Positions 61,964 through 64,000 of a stretch of 64,000 nucleotides of DNA are shown here, in pieces (within the stretch, counting starts at the first letter, position 1; every line of letters begins with the position of its first letter). The position numbers and the translations under genes were made by a program. Source of the DNA: Pseudomonadales bacterium. GTDB taxonomy: Bacteria > Pseudomonadota > Gammaproteobacteria > Pseudomonadales > Azotimanducaceae. The notes beneath the pieces are model-generated. The model worked only from the letters and a program-made list of their open reading frames with translations. It had not been told where the DNA came from and did not search any database. The stretch covers positions 3,968,001 through 4,032,000 of the forward strand of contig WLWP01000001.1 of NCBI GenBank assembly GCA_012103505.1, written 5' to 3'.

Positions 61964-63418
61964 ATGACAGCAGCAACCGTCCACGAAGAACATAAGGCAC
62001 CTGATCAAATCACAGGGTTCGGTACTAAACGTTACCGAACCTATGTGCTCTCAGCCCTCACGCTAATCTACATAATGAACTTTGTGGACCGCGGCCTACT
62101 CGCAGTGGTCGGTCCTGATCTTGTGCCCGAGCTAGGTATATCCGATACCCAGTTCGGTCTTCTTACTGGTTTCGGTTTTGCCCTTCTCTACACCATCGTT
62201 GGTATTCCTCTCGCGCGCTACGCAGATGCGGCTCACCGTGTGTGGATTATGACCGTCTGTGTTGCTCTATGGTCTCTCATGACGGTGCTATGTGGGCTCG
62301 CAACCGAAGTTACCATCGGCTCGGTCACAATTGGTGCGTTCTGGATTTTGTTGATGTGTCGCGTCGGTGTAGGTATCGGCGAGGCCGGTTGTACACCGCC
62401 AGCCAATTCGTTAATCGCAGACTATTATGCGCCGCGTGACAGAGCCCAGGCGCTTGGCGTCTATGCCATGGGTGTAACCCTCGGCGGCATGTTTGCCAAC
62501 TTGATAGGTGGTTGGGTGACAGACGCATTCGACTGGCGAACTGCATTTTATGTCGTCGGGCTGCCTGGCTTGTTGATTGCTGTGGTTTTTAAATTGACGG
62601 TGAAAGAGCCGCCGCGGGGCTTTACTGACCCGAAGGAAACGCAATCGAATGAACCGGTTACGTTGCGCGAGGCGATCCGCGAACTGACGACGAAGCCCGC
62701 GTTCTGGCTAATGACGGCTGGAGCCACGGTCGCTGCGTTCTGTGGTTACGGAATCTCCTCGTTCCAGTCCATCTTCCTGGTTCGTGCTCACGAAATCACA
62801 ACCGGTGAAGCCGCCATTTGGATCAACACACCTGTGGCGTTGTCAGCTGCCCTCGGCACGTTTGCTACAGGTTGGCTTGCAACCAGACTTTACGAAAAAC
62901 ATCCGGGTGCCATCGCCTGGATGCCAGCGCTGGGTTTGGCCCTGTCGATCCCATTCTATGTGTTTGCTTTCACGACAGAGAATCTACTCTTCGCCGCCAT
63001 CGGCTTGATCATCGGTGGATTCGTGAAGTACGGCTATATCGCCGCTCAGTACACCATCGGTCAGGGGGTCGTAAATATGCGCGTGCGTGCGATGGCAACT
63101 GCGGTGCTGTTGTTCATCGCCAATTTAATTGGCTACGGCTTTGGCCCACTATTCATTGGTTATACGTCTGACGTCTTTTTTGTCAGCGGCGCGGCTGAAC
63201 TCGGCGTTGCAGCAGAGGAGCTGGCTCGCAACCAGTGCCATCCGCGTGCCATCGGAGAGTTGAGCGAAAATCTGCAGAATGTGTGCGGTGCGGTCTACTC
63301 TCAGAGTTTACAGTCGGCAATGGTCATCATGGCGATCTTATACGCTGCAAGTTCACTGTTCTTCTTGTTAACCTGGCGTCGGCTGGATAAGGATATGGTA
63401 GACAGGAACTATAGCTAA
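61964..63418 (+). CDS. MFS transporter (spinster/ACS-like)
   Basis: 484 residues, twelve helices. Y-I-M-N-F-V-D-R-G-L-L-A-V-V in helix 1, the helix 2-3 loop region P-L-A-R-Y-A-D and C-R-V-G-V-G-I-G-E-A-G-C in helix 4 are typical of the spinster-type MFS uptake/export group. A long loop between the last helices holds several cysteines. Following the SDR on the same strand, it is a likely importer for the substrate of the oxygenase cluster. Confidence 0.88.
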   Translation: MTAATVHEEHKAPDQITGFGTKRYRTYVLSALTLIYIMNFVDRGLLAVVGPDLVPELGISDTQFGLLTGFGFALLYTIVGIPLARYADAAHRVWIMTVCVALWSLMTVLCGLATEVTIGSVTIGAFWILLMCRVGVGIGEAGCTPPANSLIADYYAPRDRAQALGVYAMGVTLGGMFANLIGGWVTDAFDWRTAFYVVGLPGLLIAVVFKLTVKEPPRGFTDPKETQSNEPVTLREAIRELTTKPAFWLMTAGATVAAFCGYGISSFQSIFLVRAHEITTGEAAIWINTPVALSAALGTFATGWLATRLYEKHPGAIAWMPALGLALSIPFYVFAFTTENLLFAAIGLIIGGFVKYGYIAAQYTIGQGVVNMRVRAMATAVLLFIANLIGYGFGPLFIGYTSDVFFVSGAAELGVAAEELARNQCHPRAIGELSENLQNVCGAVYSQSLQSAMVIMAILYAASSLFFLLTWRRLDKDMVDRNYS

Positions 63419-63591
63419 ACAGCATGCCACGAACGTGGACTATGCAGATCAGTTTGCGATGTCCCACGCTTCTGTGAGTTGCTCTTGGGAAATTGCGATC
63501 TCGGATTCCGACCTTCCCAACTGTGTCGCACTGCTAGTGTAGTATTTCAGTTGGCAATACAAGTTCTAACGATCGCCCAATGGGAGGTGTG

Positions 63592-64000
63592 ATGTCTGCA
63601 TGGATCAAGATGATCAGTGACGAACAGGCTGCAGACGATCTCAAGGAAATCCTGACGCTTTCGAGGACACCGCACGGGACAGTCGACAATGTTATGCGAG
63701 TGCATTCCCTGCGTCCTGCAACAATGCGAGGCCATGTGGTGTTGTACCGCGCGGTTCTTCACGATGACGACAATACATTGCCAATGTGGCTCCAGGAATG
63801 CATCGCGTCGTGGGTGTCATTGTTGAATCGATGTAACTATTCATTTGCCAACCACTGGACGAATGCTAAACATCTTATTGGTGATCCTGGACGAGCTGCG
63901 GAAATTGAAGGAGCGCTGCTTGCTCGCCGCCCAAGCGAAGCCTTCGCGACCCCAGAGCTAGCTCTGTTTGAATATGCAGAAAAACTCACGCTAAACCCAG
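63592..64000 (+). CDS. Carboxymuconolactone decarboxylase-like protein, 5' part
   Basis: 136 residues visible; the gene runs off the window end. ATG at 63592 with a strong GGGAGG site. The CMD/AhpD-like helix reads E-C-I-A-S-W-V-S-L-L-N-R-C-N-Y-S-F-A-N-H: Glu69, Cys81 and His88 are kept but the second Cys of the C-x-x-C pair is Ser84. Peroxidase-related CMD proteins usually need both Cys; decarboxylase-type ones do not. Probably the last gene of the oxygenase region. Confidence 0.75.
   Translation, partial: MSAWIKMISDEQAADDLKEILTLSRTPHGTVDNVMRVHSLRPATMRGHVVLYRAVLHDDDNTLPMWLQECIASWVSLLNRCNYSFANHWTNAKHLIGDPGRAAEIEGALLARRPSEAFATPELALFEYAEKLTLNP

Overview
The window looks like a chromosomal segment of an aerobic, heterotrophic Gammaproteobacterium, probably marine. 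This is inferred from gene content: a TonB-dependent receptor, a bactofilin, a FlgO/TPR membrane protein, an ECF sigma operon with a DUF6249-like partner, an RND pump, and many acyl-CoA, amidohydrolase and Rieske oxygenase genes. GC content is moderate (near 50% by eye). I see no phage, IS element, CRISPR array, rRNA or tRNA. Genes are densely packed on both strands.

Layout. 1-3.7 kb: the 3' end of a ketopantoate-reductase-like gene, a small DUF4124 protein, an apparently gene-free 0.5 kb that ends in an orphan terminator, cysK with a divergent Crp/Fnr regulator, and a MerC-like protein. 3.8-6.3 kb: eight 15-bp tandem repeats running into the start of a methyltransferase gene, then a 2OG-Fe(II) oxygenase and a HAD hydrolase that lacks a standard start codon. 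6.3-14.9 kb: cytochrome b561/c', a Ca2+/H+(Na+) exchanger, a DUF1295 protein, ArsR, methyltransferases, bactofilin, RidA, an MFS exporter and an amidohydrolase. 15-19.3 kb: a putative aromatic-degradation cluster (DUF899, Rieske oxygenase, cyclase, GST, VOC protein). 19.3-25 kb: DUF1080, LOG, ECF sigma operon, sulfatase and serine hydrolase. 25-34 kb: acyl-CoA dehydrogenase, amidase, HAD, PepF, crotonase, acyl-CoA synthetase and amidohydrolase. 34-45 kb: TonB receptor, TetR plus carotenoid-oxygenase pair, TetR plus RND pump (adaptor frameshifted), and a sugar 1-dehydrogenase.

45.8-53.1 kb holds a complete protocatechuate 4,5-cleavage pathway. ligI, ligB and ligA lie on the minus strand; pobA, ligJ, ligU, ligK and ligC lie on the plus strand. 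Together they would take 4-hydroxybenzoate to pyruvate and oxaloacetate. The carotenoid-oxygenase family enzyme at 37.8 kb could feed this route if it cleaves lignostilbenes or phenylpropenes; that is a hypothesis.

55-64 kb is the most unusual part. An AraC-type regulator is divergent from three overlapping Rieske oxygenase alpha-subunit genes, followed (with one opposing gene between) by an SDR, an MFS transporter and a truncated carboxymuconolactone-decarboxylase-like gene. The third oxygenase keeps the exact spacing of the Rieske ligands but has replaced three of the four (Thr, Tyr and Thr instead of Cys, His and Cys). It also has Asn where the bridging acid should be, yet it keeps the two histidines and a candidate Asp of the mononuclear iron site. 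No ferredoxin or reductase gene is present nearby. A Rieske-less partner subunit in a multi-oxygenase complex is the best candidate here for an undescribed system.
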